Of a stretch of 64,000 nucleotides of DNA, positions 9,128 through 18,435 are shown piece after piece (within the stretch, counting starts at the first letter, position 1; every line of letters begins with the position of its first letter). Both the position numbers and the translations under genes were made by a program. Source of the stretch: Gammaproteobacteria bacterium (lineage in GTDB: Bacteria > Pseudomonadota > Gammaproteobacteria > GRL18); assembly GCA_016744995.1 (NCBI GenBank), contig JADGDG010000017.1:1-64000 (forward strand), read 5' to 3'. The notes below the pieces were generated by a model that saw only the letters and a program-made list of their open reading frames with translations, made no database searches and was not told the DNA's origin.

Positions 9128-11072
9128 CAGACATATATCAGCTTATTACTTTATCTGTCTGACATTATTTCTAATGTTTGTTGTTTCTGACAGCCCGGTT
9201 TATGCACAGGAAATCATAAAAAATTACCATAGTCATATTGTTATCGAAACAGATGGCAGTCTCATAGTAACTGAAGATATTACAGTTATCGCAGAAGGCA
9301 AGGAAATCAAGCGCGGTATTTATCGTGACTTCCCAACACAATATAAAGATATTTATGGCAATAACTACCATGTAAAATTTGAATTATTAGCCGTCATGCG
9401 TGATGGACAGGATGAAGACTACCACACCGAATCGATTCAAAATGGTATTCGAATTTATATCGGCAATAAAAACAATTTTCTCCAACACGGCAGCCATACC
9501 TTTACTCTGCAGTATTATACCAGCAGGCAATTAGGTTTTTTTGATACTTTTGATGAATTATACTGGAATATAACCGGCAATGGCTGGGCCTTTCCAATAG
9601 AATACGCAAGTGCAGCGATTCAACTCCCCCCCAATGTTAGAGTCCATCAGATTGAAACTGAGGCTTTTACTGGTGCTATAGGAGAAAAAGGTCAAAATTT
9701 TGTTGTATCAACACCCGATGATCACTCAGTCCTTTTTGAAACCAGCAAACCATTACCACTTCAGCATGGCATTTCTGTTGTTGTAAACTGGCCTAAAGGT
9801 TTTGTCAAAGAACCTGATTTAAAGACTAAGCTGCAATGGTTTATTGCTGATAATCAGGCAGCTTTTATGGGTGCGTTGGGCCTGATTATTTTATGGACTT
9901 ATTTAGTCTTAAGCTGGTTTAAAGTAGGCAAAGATCCTAAGCAAGGAATTATCTATCCTCAATATAAGCCTGATAAACAACATTCCCCTGCCTCAATGCG
10001 TTTTGTTCAACGTATGGGCTATGATAATAAAACTTTTTCATCTGCTCTGGTTAATATGGCCGTAAAAGGTTATTTGACCATTACCATGAAGAGAAAGTAT
10101 TTCACTATAGAAAAAATTGCTCAAAGCGCTCAACTTTCTCTGGGGGAATCTGCCATTGCCCGCTCTCTTTTCAAGAAAAAACAGCAGATCATCTTAAAAC
10201 AAACAGAACACAGCACTATCAGCAAAGCAATTTCAGCCCATAAAAAAGCACTGGAACGGGATTACGAAAAAAAATATTTTACCACCAACAAACGATTTTT
10301 ATTTCCCGGCTGGTTCATCAGTATAATTATTTTAGCCGTGACTATTTTTTTCATAGAATCGGTTGATGCACGAGCACTTACGGTATTTTTTTCTATATGG
10401 TTAAGTTTCTGGTCTATTGGTGTAGCATTTTTATCTATTTCTGCGTTCAAGGCCTGGAAAGCTGCTCATAACATTTTAACCTTTATCGGGGCTGTATTTT
10501 TCACATTATTTGCGATCCCATTTTTGGCAGGTGAAGCAATTGGTTTGTTTCTATTCTGGCAAAATACAGGTGCGGGTATTTTGTTGATATTTATTCTAAC
10601 CATTGTCACAAATATTTTATTTTACCAATGGATGAAAGCACCCACATTGAAAGGACGAAAATTATTAGACCAGGTTGATGGTTTTAAATATTATTTAACA
10701 GTCGCTGAAGCAGAAGAAATGCAATCTAAGCATTCTCCAGAGCAGACACCTGAATTAACGCCGGCACTGTTTGAAAAATACTTACCCTATGCAATGGCTC
10801 TGGATGTCGAACAACAATGGAGTCAGAAATTTAACACTATTTTTTCTCAATTAGAACTGCAGGGACAGCCGCATTCCCCTCAATGGTATAGTGGAAAACA
10901 TTGGGATACTCATAACCTTACTGGTTTTTCTTCTGCAATGGGCAGCACTCTGAGCTCTGCCGTGTCAAGTTCTTCAACTGCCCCAGGTTCCTCCAGTGGT
11001 AGTGGTGGTTCCTCAGGCGGTGGAGGTTCCTCAGGTGGCGGTGGCGGGGGCGGTGGTGGTGGCGGTTGGTAA
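9120..11072 (+). CDS. DUF2207 (YciQ-like) membrane protein with Gly/Ser-rich tail
   Basis: 650 residues. A signal peptide (about 1-29, ending near VYA-QE) leads into an extracytoplasmic DUF2207 N-terminal domain, with motifs such as KRGIYRDFPT and the WNITGNGWAFPI stretch near residue 150. A transmembrane segment follows at about 245-265, then a soluble region and a cluster of hydrophobic segments at about 390-505. The last 40 residues are almost only Ser and Gly and end in a run of glycines and a Trp. This tail is typical of the family. It is translationally coupled to the lemA-like gene. The function is unknown; an envelope role is inferred from topology and pairing. Confidence 0.88.
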   Translation: MNSRHISAYYFICLTLFLMFVVSDSPVYAQEIIKNYHSHIVIETDGSLIVTEDITVIAEGKEIKRGIYRDFPTQYKDIYGNNYHVKFELLAVMRDGQDEDYHTESIQNGIRIYIGNKNNFLQHGSHTFTLQYYTSRQLGFFDTFDELYWNITGNGWAFPIEYASAAIQLPPNVRVHQIETEAFTGAIGEKGQNFVVSTPDDHSVLFETSKPLPLQHGISVVVNWPKGFVKEPDLKTKLQWFIADNQAAFMGALGLIILWTYLVLSWFKVGKDPKQGIIYPQYKPDKQHSPASMRFVQRMGYDNKTFSSALVNMAVKGYLTITMKRKYFTIEKIAQSAQLSLGESAIARSLFKKKQQIILKQTEHSTISKAISAHKKALERDYEKKYFTTNKRFLFPGWFISIIILAVTIFFIESVDARALTVFFSIWLSFWSIGVAFLSISAFKAWKAAHNILTFIGAVFFTLFAIPFLAGEAIGLFLFWQNTGAGILLIFILTIVTNILFYQWMKAPTLKGRKLLDQVDGFKYYLTVAEAEEMQSKHSPEQTPELTPALFEKYLPYAMALDVEQQWSQKFNTIFSQLELQGQPHSPQWYSGKHWDTHNLTGFSSAMGSTLSSAVSSSSTAPGSSSGSGGSSGGGGSSGGGGGGGGGGGW

Positions 11073-11084
11073 GCTGTTTTTAGT

Positions 11085-12113
11085 TCAACAATTTTTATAT
11101 TTTGGACGTTTTTCCCAACTGATTATTTTTTTTCTGAAAACAATCCACCAGAAGAAAAAAACTGTGACTACAAACTGCAGCATAAATTGATAGTGCTCAT
11201 AAACTGATAAATCCAGTCCAAAGACACCAGTATGACCGGAAAAACCTAACACCGCAGGGATACGGTAAAAGTAATAGCAGGATATTGCAGTGGCAGCAAA
11301 AACCAGCGAGATTTTGCTATAGTCTTTTTTTGTGAAACTTTGTCTCAGCTGCCAGTAAACTGCTATAGAAACCAACAAACCCAATAAAGGCATAGCATAG
11401 ACTTCTCCCAAATGAGACCAGCCTTCTGTTCGATTGCTAAAATCAGAAACCTGAAACCAACCCCAGACGAAACCGGGAAATCCACCAATAAGAATATAAT
11501 TTGAAAATTGAGAGAGCCGGCTTTCATGATGAACATCATGAATATCACTCACAGTAGAGTCCGGGCAAGGTGAAGTACAATTTTCGCAACTTGAACAATG
11601 AGCATTAGTAACAGTGATTAAAGGCTTTGAACCATAAAGTCTTTCAACAGGATAAACAGGGCATAACCTTGAACACCAGCCGCTTTTGCCCTGAAAAAAA
11701 TAACCCATGATAAAAGCAACTATTGCAATAATAACTAAACCAGAGGCCACTGAAAAACCACTGGTTTCAACATGGCGTAGCGGCACAATCAGATACAATA
11801 ACAGAATACTGATTAAAAAAAGTAATTCATCTTGCTTTTTGCTTTGTTTAATTTTTTTACCAACGCCAAAATATCTTGTCATTAATGAAGTTGTACTCAA
11901 TGGACAAATATTGCGCCAGACACCAGGGATCACTGCAAACAAAAAAGGGGCGGAAAAAATAAGGATATTCCAAAAAGCATCCCGGCCAAAGTTATCATCT
12001 AATGAGGGAAAAAATCTTAGAGAATCATTAAACAATAAAACTAACAGAAGTATTCCTGACAGATACAAAATAACTTGCAGCAATCGCCAAATTTTCATTT
12101 CTTTATCGATCAT
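11085..12113 (-). CDS. 4Fe-4S membrane protein, NapH/NosR-like
   Basis: About 342 residues with seven or eight hydrophobic segments and two cytoplasm-side cysteine groups in the middle: WCSRLCPVYPVE, then CSSCENCTSPCP. The second is a ferredoxin-like set for one or two [4Fe-4S] clusters. The layout resembles NapH/NosR C-terminal membrane ferredoxins, which move electrons between quinol and redox partners. It stands alone, convergent with the DUF2207 gene and divergent from the CPXCG gene, so its partner is unknown. I prefer the ATG at 12113 (GGA nine bases upstream) over an in-frame TTG at 12128. Confidence 0.75.
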   Translation of the reverse strand: MIDKEMKIWRLLQVILYLSGILLLVLLFNDSLRFFPSLDDNFGRDAFWNILIFSAPFLFAVIPGVWRNICPLSTTSLMTRYFGVGKKIKQSKKQDELLFLISILLLYLIVPLRHVETSGFSVASGLVIIAIVAFIMGYFFQGKSGWCSRLCPVYPVERLYGSKPLITVTNAHCSSCENCTSPCPDSTVSDIHDVHHESRLSQFSNYILIGGFPGFVWGWFQVSDFSNRTEGWSHLGEVYAMPLLGLLVSIAVYWQLRQSFTKKDYSKISLVFAATAISCYYFYRIPAVLGFSGHTGVFGLDLSVYEHYQFMLQFVVTVFFFWWIVFRKKIISWEKRPKYKNC

Positions 12114-12251
12114 TTTTGATTTTTCCAAATAGACATTAAATCTGTTTACCTATAAAGTTATTATGAAGCCTTAGCTTAGAGAGAACAGATGTTTCTGGGA
12201 ACATAGGCGGCTTAAAATAAATATGCAAATTTTAAAATAAAGAGAAGTTAT

Positions 12252-12440
12252 ATGAACTATCAGCAAGAACATGATATCTCCTGCCCATATTGTGGTGAAA
12301 TGATTAACATCCTGATTGATTACTCCTCAGATATCCAGGAGTATATCGAGGACTGTCAGATATGCTGCCGCCCCATTTCATTTCAAATACAATTTATTGG
12401 CCAGTCTGCTCAAATCAGTGTTAAACATGAAAATGAATAA
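12252..12440 (+). CDS. CPXCG-motif cysteine-rich mini-protein
   Basis: 62 residues matching the small Cys_rich_CPXG family: an N-terminal CPYCG near residue 11 and a second pair (C-Q-I-C-C) about 24 residues later, which together would form a zinc ribbon. No function is known for the family. It is monocistronic, divergent from the Fe-S membrane protein and convergent with the metal permease. Confidence 0.85.
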   Translation: MNYQQEHDISCPYCGEMINILIDYSSDIQEYIEDCQICCRPISFQIQFIGQSAQISVKHENE

Positions 12441-12501
12441 TTGGGAAATAAAGATGCATTGTAACTCTTCATTTTAGCTGGAAGAATATAGAGTCCGCTC
12501 T

Positions 12502-13614
12502 TTAAGAGCCGGAACCAGAGCTACAGCAATCACCACCACCGCAACCACCACCCGATTTAATAATTTGTGCATCCTTATTCAGAATATATTTCAGAGAAAG
12601 ATATAAGAGAGTAGCCGATGAAACCTGAGCGATGAAGCCTGCATCTTCCTCATGATCATCTATTATCAGTATTTGTCCCAGACTCTCAGAAAAAAAACTG
12701 TCAAATATAAAACCAAACATTAAGCTGCCGATGATCACCGATGAGAGGTAAATAATTAATGAATGTTTACCCAATGTTTTTAACACAACACTCATGGTAA
12801 TCGTATTAGTTGCCGGTCCGGCTGTCAAAAAGATAAAAGCTGCTCCGGGAGAAAATCCAGCCGTTAATAATGACAGTCCCAGTGGGATAGAGGCTGTCGC
12901 ACAAACGTAGAGCGGTACAGAAAAAGCCAGCACCAGCACATAATTGAGCAACGGGTTTGCTGAAATATATTCAGCCAGATCCTCTGGCATAAAGGTAACT
13001 ATAAGTGCACCAATAATTAATCCAATCATCAATGAACGGGCAATATCTTTATAAATATCATCAAAAGCATAGGACAAAATTTTCTGTAAGAGATTATCCC
13101 TGTTTTCTGCTTTTACAATAGGAATATTTATAGGCTTGCCAATAATATGTTTAGCCGGTTTGAATTCCATTAAATCAATTTTTTCACTGGTTTCTTGTTC
13201 TTTCACAAACACCAGCGTGAGCAAACCCGCCAGTAAAGAAATAATAACAGAAGTTACCAGACGATAGATGGTAAATACCCAGCCAAAAACACCATAGGTT
13301 GCCATTATGGAGTCTGCACCAGTAATTGGAGTTGAGATTAAAAAGGTTTGAATAGCACTGCGGGATGCACCGCTTTTTTTCAAAGCACTGACAAAAGGGA
13401 TCACACTGCAGGAGCACAGAGGTAAAGGAATGCCAAGAAAGGCTGCCTTGATATTAGCCATGAAATTATGCTCACCCAGATGTTTTTTAATAAAAGTATC
13501 AGGTAATAGCAGTTTAAAGACACCTGCAATCAAAACACCTATTAAAATAAAAAAAGCGATGGAATTCAGCAATAGCCAAAAGTTTGAAAAAAAATCAAGG
13601 ATGAGCTCTTTCAT
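12502..13614 (-). CDS. SO_0444-type Cu/Zn efflux permease
   Basis: 370 residues with about ten transmembrane segments of the permease family that includes ArsP/YraQ-like transporters. The subfamily mark is the membrane motif LPLCSCSVIPF near residue 67, with two Cys in C-S-C. The C-terminal tail is Cys- and Gly-rich (GGGCGGGDCCSSG), likely a cytoplasmic metal-binding tail. SO_0444-type proteins are described as Cu/Zn efflux transporters. The gene begins 26 nt after feoB and reads in the same direction, so feoA-feoB-permease looks like one operon. That places a metal exporter under ferrous-iron uptake control, a plausible way to balance metals co-imported by FeoB. Confidence 0.85.
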   Translation of the reverse strand: MKELILDFFSNFWLLLNSIAFFILIGVLIAGVFKLLLPDTFIKKHLGEHNFMANIKAAFLGIPLPLCSCSVIPFVSALKKSGASRSAIQTFLISTPITGADSIMATYGVFGWVFTIYRLVTSVIISLLAGLLTLVFVKEQETSEKIDLMEFKPAKHIIGKPINIPIVKAENRDNLLQKILSYAFDDIYKDIARSLMIGLIIGALIVTFMPEDLAEYISANPLLNYVLVLAFSVPLYVCATASIPLGLSLLTAGFSPGAAFIFLTAGPATNTITMSVVLKTLGKHSLIIYLSSVIIGSLMFGFIFDSFFSESLGQILIIDDHEEDAGFIAQVSSATLLYLSLKYILNKDAQIIKSGGGCGGGDCCSSGSGS

Positions 13615-13640
13615 TTATGATCACACTATCTGTTTCGTTA

Positions 13641-15752
13641 TTAAGTAAGAACCTGAGCCATATTAAACGCAGCAAAAGATAAAGTCCATGCAGTTGCTGT
13701 TGTAAAAACAAAAAGATAAACAAGATACTTCCAGCCCCCGGCTTCACGCATGAAAACCATTGAAGCAGCCAGACAGGGTAAATAAATCATCACAAAAACA
13801 ATAAATGAAATGGCCGAGGGTAAGCTGATATTAGCTCTTATCTGCTCAACCAGTCCTGCACTTTGTTCATCATGATCTTCACCCAGGCCATATAAAACTC
13901 CTAATGTGGCTACCACTATTTCCTTAGCAGCCAGGCCAGTTTCCAGAGCAATAGCCATACGCCAGTCATATCCAAGTGGTGCAAAAAATGGTTCTGATGC
14001 ATGTCCAATCTGTCCCAGATAGCTGTTTTCCAATTTGTACAGTGCCAGTTCATTATTTAACGCCGCAATTGCTTCTTCATTCTGGAGTTGTTCAATTTTT
14101 ACCTGATACTGTTGCTCCATTTCCGGCTGTTTGGGATAATTACTGGCAAACCAGATCAACACAGAAGCCAGCAAAATAAAAGTACCGGCTTTTCTCAGAT
14201 ACATCATTGCCTGAGCTGATACGGTATGCCAGATCAACTTGAACGATGGTAAACGATATTTGGGCATCTCCATAACAAAAGGTTCATCATCACCCTTGAA
14301 GGCAGTCTTTTTCAGGACCTTAGCAGCAATAATGCCTAATAAAGCACCACTGATATAAATAAGAAAGAGTATATTGCCTGCCTGTGATTCATTAAAGAAG
14401 GCACCAACAAATAACACATAAATGGGTAGTCGAGCACCACAACTCATAAAACCGATAATAAACAAAGTCAGTAATCGATCCCGGTCATTTTTTAAAGTTC
14501 TTGCCGCCATATAAGCGGGTACAGAGCAGCCAAAACCACTGACCAGTGGAATAAAGGATTTACCATGCAGGCCGAATTTGTGAAAAAAACCATCCAGCAA
14601 AAAAGCCACACGACTCATATAACCGGTGGTTTCCAACAGGGCTATACCCAGGAAGAGTATAATAATATTAGGCAGGAATAGGATAACAGCCCCCACTCCT
14701 GCAATAGCACCGTCCGCAATGGCTGATGCAAATTCAGTATCACCAAGAAAAGATTTTGTGCCATTAATCAACAATGCAAAAAAAGCATCTATCCAGTCCA
14801 TGGGAATACTACCTACTTCAAATGTCAGCTGAAACAGGCCCCACATAAGAAACAAAAATATAGGCAGACCAACAAACTGGTTCATCAGTAGGGCATCAAT
14901 TTGACCGGTAAAACTACGCTTTGTCTGCTTTTCAAATTGAACCGTTTCTGCAACTGCCCCCTTAGCCAGAGCGGATCTTTCATCATTATAAATATCGTCC
15001 AGATCTTTGGTATCATAGTGCAGATATAAGTGTTGATAGGCCTTGTTAACAATCGGCTGCAGTTCAGTCCAGATTGGCTCCTCATGAAAGCGTAAATAGG
15101 TTTGCCTGTCTTCTCGAAGCAGTTTAATTGCCAGGGCTTTGAGGCTGACTTTACATTGGATTTTCTTCTCTTCTAAAAATGAAACGATATGAGAGATTTC
15201 TTCTTCAAATACCTCGCTGAACTGAAGATGCAGGGGATTTTCTTTTTGCTTATAAGACTGAATAATTGCCTGGATGACTTCATCAATACCGGTTTTTTTA
15301 ACTGCAGAGGTTTTAATACAGGGCACACCCAGGATTTTTCCCAGCTGCTGTGCATCAATATGAACCCCTTCTTTGACGGCTTCATCCGTCATATTAAGGG
15401 CAACAACCAACTTTTGATTTAAAGCAAGCAATTCAGTTGTGAGGTACAGGTTACGTTCAATATTGGTTGAATCAACAACATTGAGAATAAGATCATAGTC
15501 CTCCTCATCCAGATACTGTCGGGTGACACGCTCTTCGATAGTATAATCAGTAAGTGAGTACGAACCGGGTAAATCAGTAATTTGAAAATCATAACCATCA
15601 CGATTAAAACGCACCACCTCTTTTCTTACGGTGACACCGCTAAAGTTACCAACTTTTAACCGGGCATTACCCACCGAGTTAATCAGGGCACTCTTACCAA
15701 CGTTAGGTTGTCCTACTAAAGCAATTTTAATGAGTTTTTCTTTAGCGGCCAC
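13641..15752 (-). CDS. feoB: Ferrous iron transporter FeoB
   Basis: 703 residues. The N-terminal GTPase domain has G1 GQPNVGKS (about 14-21), a G3 region TDLPGSYSL and G4 NMTD. The FeoB helical spacer follows, then the polytopic membrane core with two Gate-like halves, including VSGFGCSVPA and a C-terminal repeat. It imports Fe(II) across the inner membrane. The start is a GTG whose G is also the last base of the feoA stop (TAGTG), a one-base overlap that gives tight coupling. No FeoC-like gene follows; the next gene is the metal permease. Confidence 0.95.
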   Translation of the reverse strand: MAAKEKLIKIALVGQPNVGKSALINSVGNARLKVGNFSGVTVRKEVVRFNRDGYDFQITDLPGSYSLTDYTIEERVTRQYLDEEDYDLILNVVDSTNIERNLYLTTELLALNQKLVVALNMTDEAVKEGVHIDAQQLGKILGVPCIKTSAVKKTGIDEVIQAIIQSYKQKENPLHLQFSEVFEEEISHIVSFLEEKKIQCKVSLKALAIKLLREDRQTYLRFHEEPIWTELQPIVNKAYQHLYLHYDTKDLDDIYNDERSALAKGAVAETVQFEKQTKRSFTGQIDALLMNQFVGLPIFLFLMWGLFQLTFEVGSIPMDWIDAFFALLINGTKSFLGDTEFASAIADGAIAGVGAVILFLPNIIILFLGIALLETTGYMSRVAFLLDGFFHKFGLHGKSFIPLVSGFGCSVPAYMAARTLKNDRDRLLTLFIIGFMSCGARLPIYVLFVGAFFNESQAGNILFLIYISGALLGIIAAKVLKKTAFKGDDEPFVMEMPKYRLPSFKLIWHTVSAQAMMYLRKAGTFILLASVLIWFASNYPKQPEMEQQYQVKIEQLQNEEAIAALNNELALYKLENSYLGQIGHASEPFFAPLGYDWRMAIALETGLAAKEIVVATLGVLYGLGEDHDEQSAGLVEQIRANISLPSAISFIVFVMIYLPCLAASMVFMREAGGWKYLVYLFVFTTATAWTLSFAAFNMAQVLT

Positions 15753-15970
15753 TAAGCCACCTCAATTTTTTCAGCTTCTGAGGCACGTAAAGCAATCCGG
15801 GTGTTATTAATACGCACTTCCATGGTTTTTTTAGCCAGTGAAAACGCCTCAATATAAATGATTGCCCCTTTCACCAGGCCAAATGAATTAAAACGATTTT
15901 TCAGTTCTTTACTCGCTTTAACTGCCGTCACTGTCGCTGACTGCCCGCTTTCAAGATTATTTAGTGTCAT
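15752..15970 (-). CDS. feoA: Ferrous iron transport accessory protein FeoA
   Basis: About 72 residues, a single SH3-like FeoA domain ending ITIRINNTRIALRASEAEKIEV-like, preceded by RFNSFGLVKGAIIYIE. FeoA is a small cytoplasmic protein needed for FeoB activity. I place the start at the ATG at 15970 (GAG seven bases before it); an in-frame GTG at 15982 would add four residues. It overlaps feoB by one base. Confidence 0.9.
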   Translation of the reverse strand: MTLNNLESGQSATVTAVKASKELKNRFNSFGLVKGAIIYIEAFSLAKKTMEVRINNTRIALRASEAEKIEVA

Positions 15971-16002
15971 TACCGAACTCACACAGCTATTATTTAATCG
16001 GT

Positions 16003-16044
16003 ATTGTAAATAATACTAATTATTATTTATATGACTAAGATCAA
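16003..16044 (-). promoter_or_regulatory. feoA promoter with Fur-like and FNR-like sites
   Basis: Read leftward: TTGATCTTAGTCAT (16031-16044) is an FNR-like dyad with a perfect left half and two mismatches in the right. The -10-like TACAAT is at 16003-16008. The dyad centre lies 41.5 bp from a start near 15996, the class II activator position. Between them the 19-mer AATAATACTAATTATTATT (16009-16027) matches the Fur consensus at 14 of 19 positions. FNR activation plus Fur repression is the known logic of the E. coli feo promoter. The Fur box could also affect the divergent TonB receptor. Confidence 0.6.
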
Positions 16045-16071
16045 GTCTGTGTTTTTCTCGATATGTAAAAT

Positions 16072-16102
16072 GGATATAATTTGAAATTCTCAAATTATAT
16101 CC
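16072..16102. promoter_or_regulatory. Perfect 13-bp inverted repeat over a TATAAT, upstream of TonB receptor
   Basis: GGATATAATTTGA (16072-16084) and its exact reverse complement TCAAATTATATCC (16090-16102) are separated by five bases. The left arm contains TATAAT (16075-16080). The repeat lies 72 bp before the receptor ATG. It could be a repressor operator on the -10 or a hairpin in the leader. The regulator is not identifiable by eye. Confidence 0.6.
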
Positions 16103-16173
16103 TATACTTTTCAGGTTAAGTCATTTAAGTTTTGCCAGAGACAGAATCTCCGGTAAGGAAAAGTTATTTTATA

Positions 16174-18417
16174 ATGTGCCATAAAAAGCAAATACCAAAA
16201 TTAGCACAAATACGCTGTTATCTGGCTTTTATTCTAGTAAGCTGCAGCACATTCACAAGTCTGTACCCACAGAATTCACTAGCTCAGGAACAAGCAGTAC
16301 AGCTTGAAACCATTACCGTAACTGCAACCCGCACAGGCGAAACCAACCTGCAGGAAACGGCTATTGCCATTACTACTTTTGACAGTATTGATTTATTTGA
16401 ACGCAATATCAATAATACTAAAGATCTCACCCATGCTACTCCAGGGATGAGTATCAGTCAGAATGCGAACTGGGCACAGGTTTTTATCCGCGGTATCGGC
16501 ACCAATAATATCTTTCCCGGCTCTGAAACCAGCAGCACTGTTCATTATGACGGCGTGTATATGTCTCGCCCTACCATGGTATTTAATGACTTTCTTGATA
16601 TTGAGCAGGTGGAAGTACTAAAAGGCCCTCAGGGCACACTCTATGGTCGAAATTCCATTGGCGGCACTATTAATATTAAGCCTTATCTGCCCACTAATGA
16701 GCATCGGAGCATCGGCAGTATTGAACTGGGTAACTATGGCCGCACCCGAATATCAGCCACTGTCAGCGGTCCAATGATAGAAGACCAGCTCATGGGTAGT
16801 TTTTCTGTTTTGGCACACGATAGTGATGGTTATGTTAAAAACCTGAATCCTGCCGGCACTGACTATTTTAATGATGAAAATCATGAAGGTTTCCGGGGCA
16901 GCCTGCGCTGGCTGATGAATGACCGTATGGAATTCATTATCAGCACCGATTACCTGGATCAGAATGAGTCTCCTCCCATGCGCAAGCCCACATACACACT
17001 ATCTGATGGTACTCCGGCAAATACTGCACAAGTCATCAGCGATCCATGGAAAATCAATTCAAATTTTGATTCGACGACTGAACTCACAAATTATGGCACC
17101 CATGGAAAATACATCTGGGATATTAATGAGGACTATGAATTTACCTCAATTACAGCCTACAGAGGGGCTGATTATAAGTTCCATGGTGATACTGACTATA
17201 CGGAAATCGCTGATGTTGATTTTGCCATGAACGAAGATCAAAATCAGTTTAGTCAGGAGTTTCAACTGACTAAAAAAATCGGGCAGCTGACCTGGCTGGT
17301 CGGTACTTATTATTTTGATGAACATATTGATTACAACTTTCAAAACAATACTACTCTGCAATCTGCAGTCAACCGGACATTACCGTCAATTCCCTTGCAG
17401 GTCATTCTGGACGCCGAAACAGATACAAGCTCCTGGGCTGTTTTTTTCAGCAGTTCTTATGCATTAACTGACCAGTTATCAGTCATTTTGGGGACCCGTT
17501 ACAGCTATGAAAAGAAAAAAATGAGCGGTTGTGGCATTTCTACTGCAGTTGGGGGCACTCCAGCAGTTTGTCGCCCTGATGAAAAAGCCAGCTTAAGCGA
17601 ACATGCTTCCACACCCAAGGTAGGGCTGGAATACCAGTATAATGACGATTTATTTTTTTATGGTACAGTCTCCAGAGGTTATAAAAGCGGAGGATTTAAT
17701 TTCGGTTACACTGATAATATTTCTACCGGCTTTTCTCACCCAGACGCCGAATTTGACCCAGAGTTCTTAACAGCCTATGAGATTGGCATAAAATCCGATT
17801 GGATGGATCATCGCTTACGACTCAATAGTACATTTTTTTACTACGATTACAAAGACTTACAGGTTCAATCCTTCAAAAATTTTGTCTCCACCATCAGTAA
17901 TGCAGATAAATCAGAAATCACTGGAGCAGAATTGGAAGCCACTTTTACTCCCACAAATAATTGGCAATTTGATGCTGGCATCTCCTGGCTGGATGCAGAG
18001 TATAAAGATTTTAAAAATGCAGCTGAGCAAAACAATAATGGTCCGATTCAAATCGATGCCTCGGGTAATAAGCTCAACAAGGCTCCTGACTGGAGTACCG
18101 ATCTAACCGCCCGCTACTATCAATACCTTCAAAATGGCAGTATGCTGACCTGGCGTGTCAATCATTATTGGCAGGACAGAGAATATTTTACTGCCAGCAA
18201 TCTTAAAACAAAAAGTCAGGAGGCTTATGGCATAACAAATGTCAGCCTGGGTTATAGCAGTATTGATGGTAAACTGGAACTATTGGCTTATATCGATAAT
18301 GTTGCCGACCAGGATTATATCAGCGGTATAACAGACTTTAACCTTAACTCAGGTATGGCTGGTGATATTAACCCGCCCAGAACTTATGGTATAAAGGCGG
18401 TTTATCATTTTCAATAA
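16174..18417 (+). CDS. TonB-dependent outer membrane receptor
   Basis: About 747 residues. It has a long signal peptide (basic start, hydrophobic core to about residue 30, cleavage near SLA-QE) and a TonB-box-like LETITVTATR. The plug domain has VFIRGIGTNN and the canonical QVEVLKGPQGTLYGRNSIGGTINI-type stretch, and a 22-strand-type barrel ends in AVYHFQ. It would import a siderophore, heme, cobalamin or other ligand with TonB energy. The divergent feo operon and the Fur-like site 147 bp upstream favour an iron compound, but the sequence resembles the large Sphingomonas-type receptor group where substrates vary. I use the ATG at 16174; an in-frame TTG at 16132 would put 14 residues before the signal peptide. 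AAGGA lies 14 bases upstream, so the start is not certain. Confidence 0.88.
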   Translation: MCHKKQIPKLAQIRCYLAFILVSCSTFTSLYPQNSLAQEQAVQLETITVTATRTGETNLQETAIAITTFDSIDLFERNINNTKDLTHATPGMSISQNANWAQVFIRGIGTNNIFPGSETSSTVHYDGVYMSRPTMVFNDFLDIEQVEVLKGPQGTLYGRNSIGGTINIKPYLPTNEHRSIGSIELGNYGRTRISATVSGPMIEDQLMGSFSVLAHDSDGYVKNLNPAGTDYFNDENHEGFRGSLRWLMNDRMEFIISTDYLDQNESPPMRKPTYTLSDGTPANTAQVISDPWKINSNFDSTTELTNYGTHGKYIWDINEDYEFTSITAYRGADYKFHGDTDYTEIADVDFAMNEDQNQFSQEFQLTKKIGQLTWLVGTYYFDEHIDYNFQNNTTLQSAVNRTLPSIPLQVILDAETDTSSWAVFFSSSYALTDQLSVILGTRYSYEKKKMSGCGISTAVGGTPAVCRPDEKASLSEHASTPKVGLEYQYNDDLFFYGTVSRGYKSGGFNFGYTDNISTGFSHPDAEFDPEFLTAYEIGIKSDWMDHRLRLNSTFFYYDYKDLQVQSFKNFVSTISNADKSEITGAELEATFTPTNNWQFDAGISWLDAEYKDFKNAAEQNNNGPIQIDASGNKLNKAPDWSTDLTARYYQYLQNGSMLTWRVNHYWQDREYFTASNLKTKSQEAYGITNVSLGYSSIDGKLELLAYIDNVADQDYISGITDFNLNSGMAGDINPPRTYGIKAVYHFQ

Positions 18418-18435
18418 TTATAGCTACTAATTATA

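Noticed and set aside
12496..12508. GCTCTT-T-AAGAGC palindrome as a terminator between the CPXCG and permease genes
   Set aside because: The loop is one base, there is no T run, and it overlaps the permease stop region.
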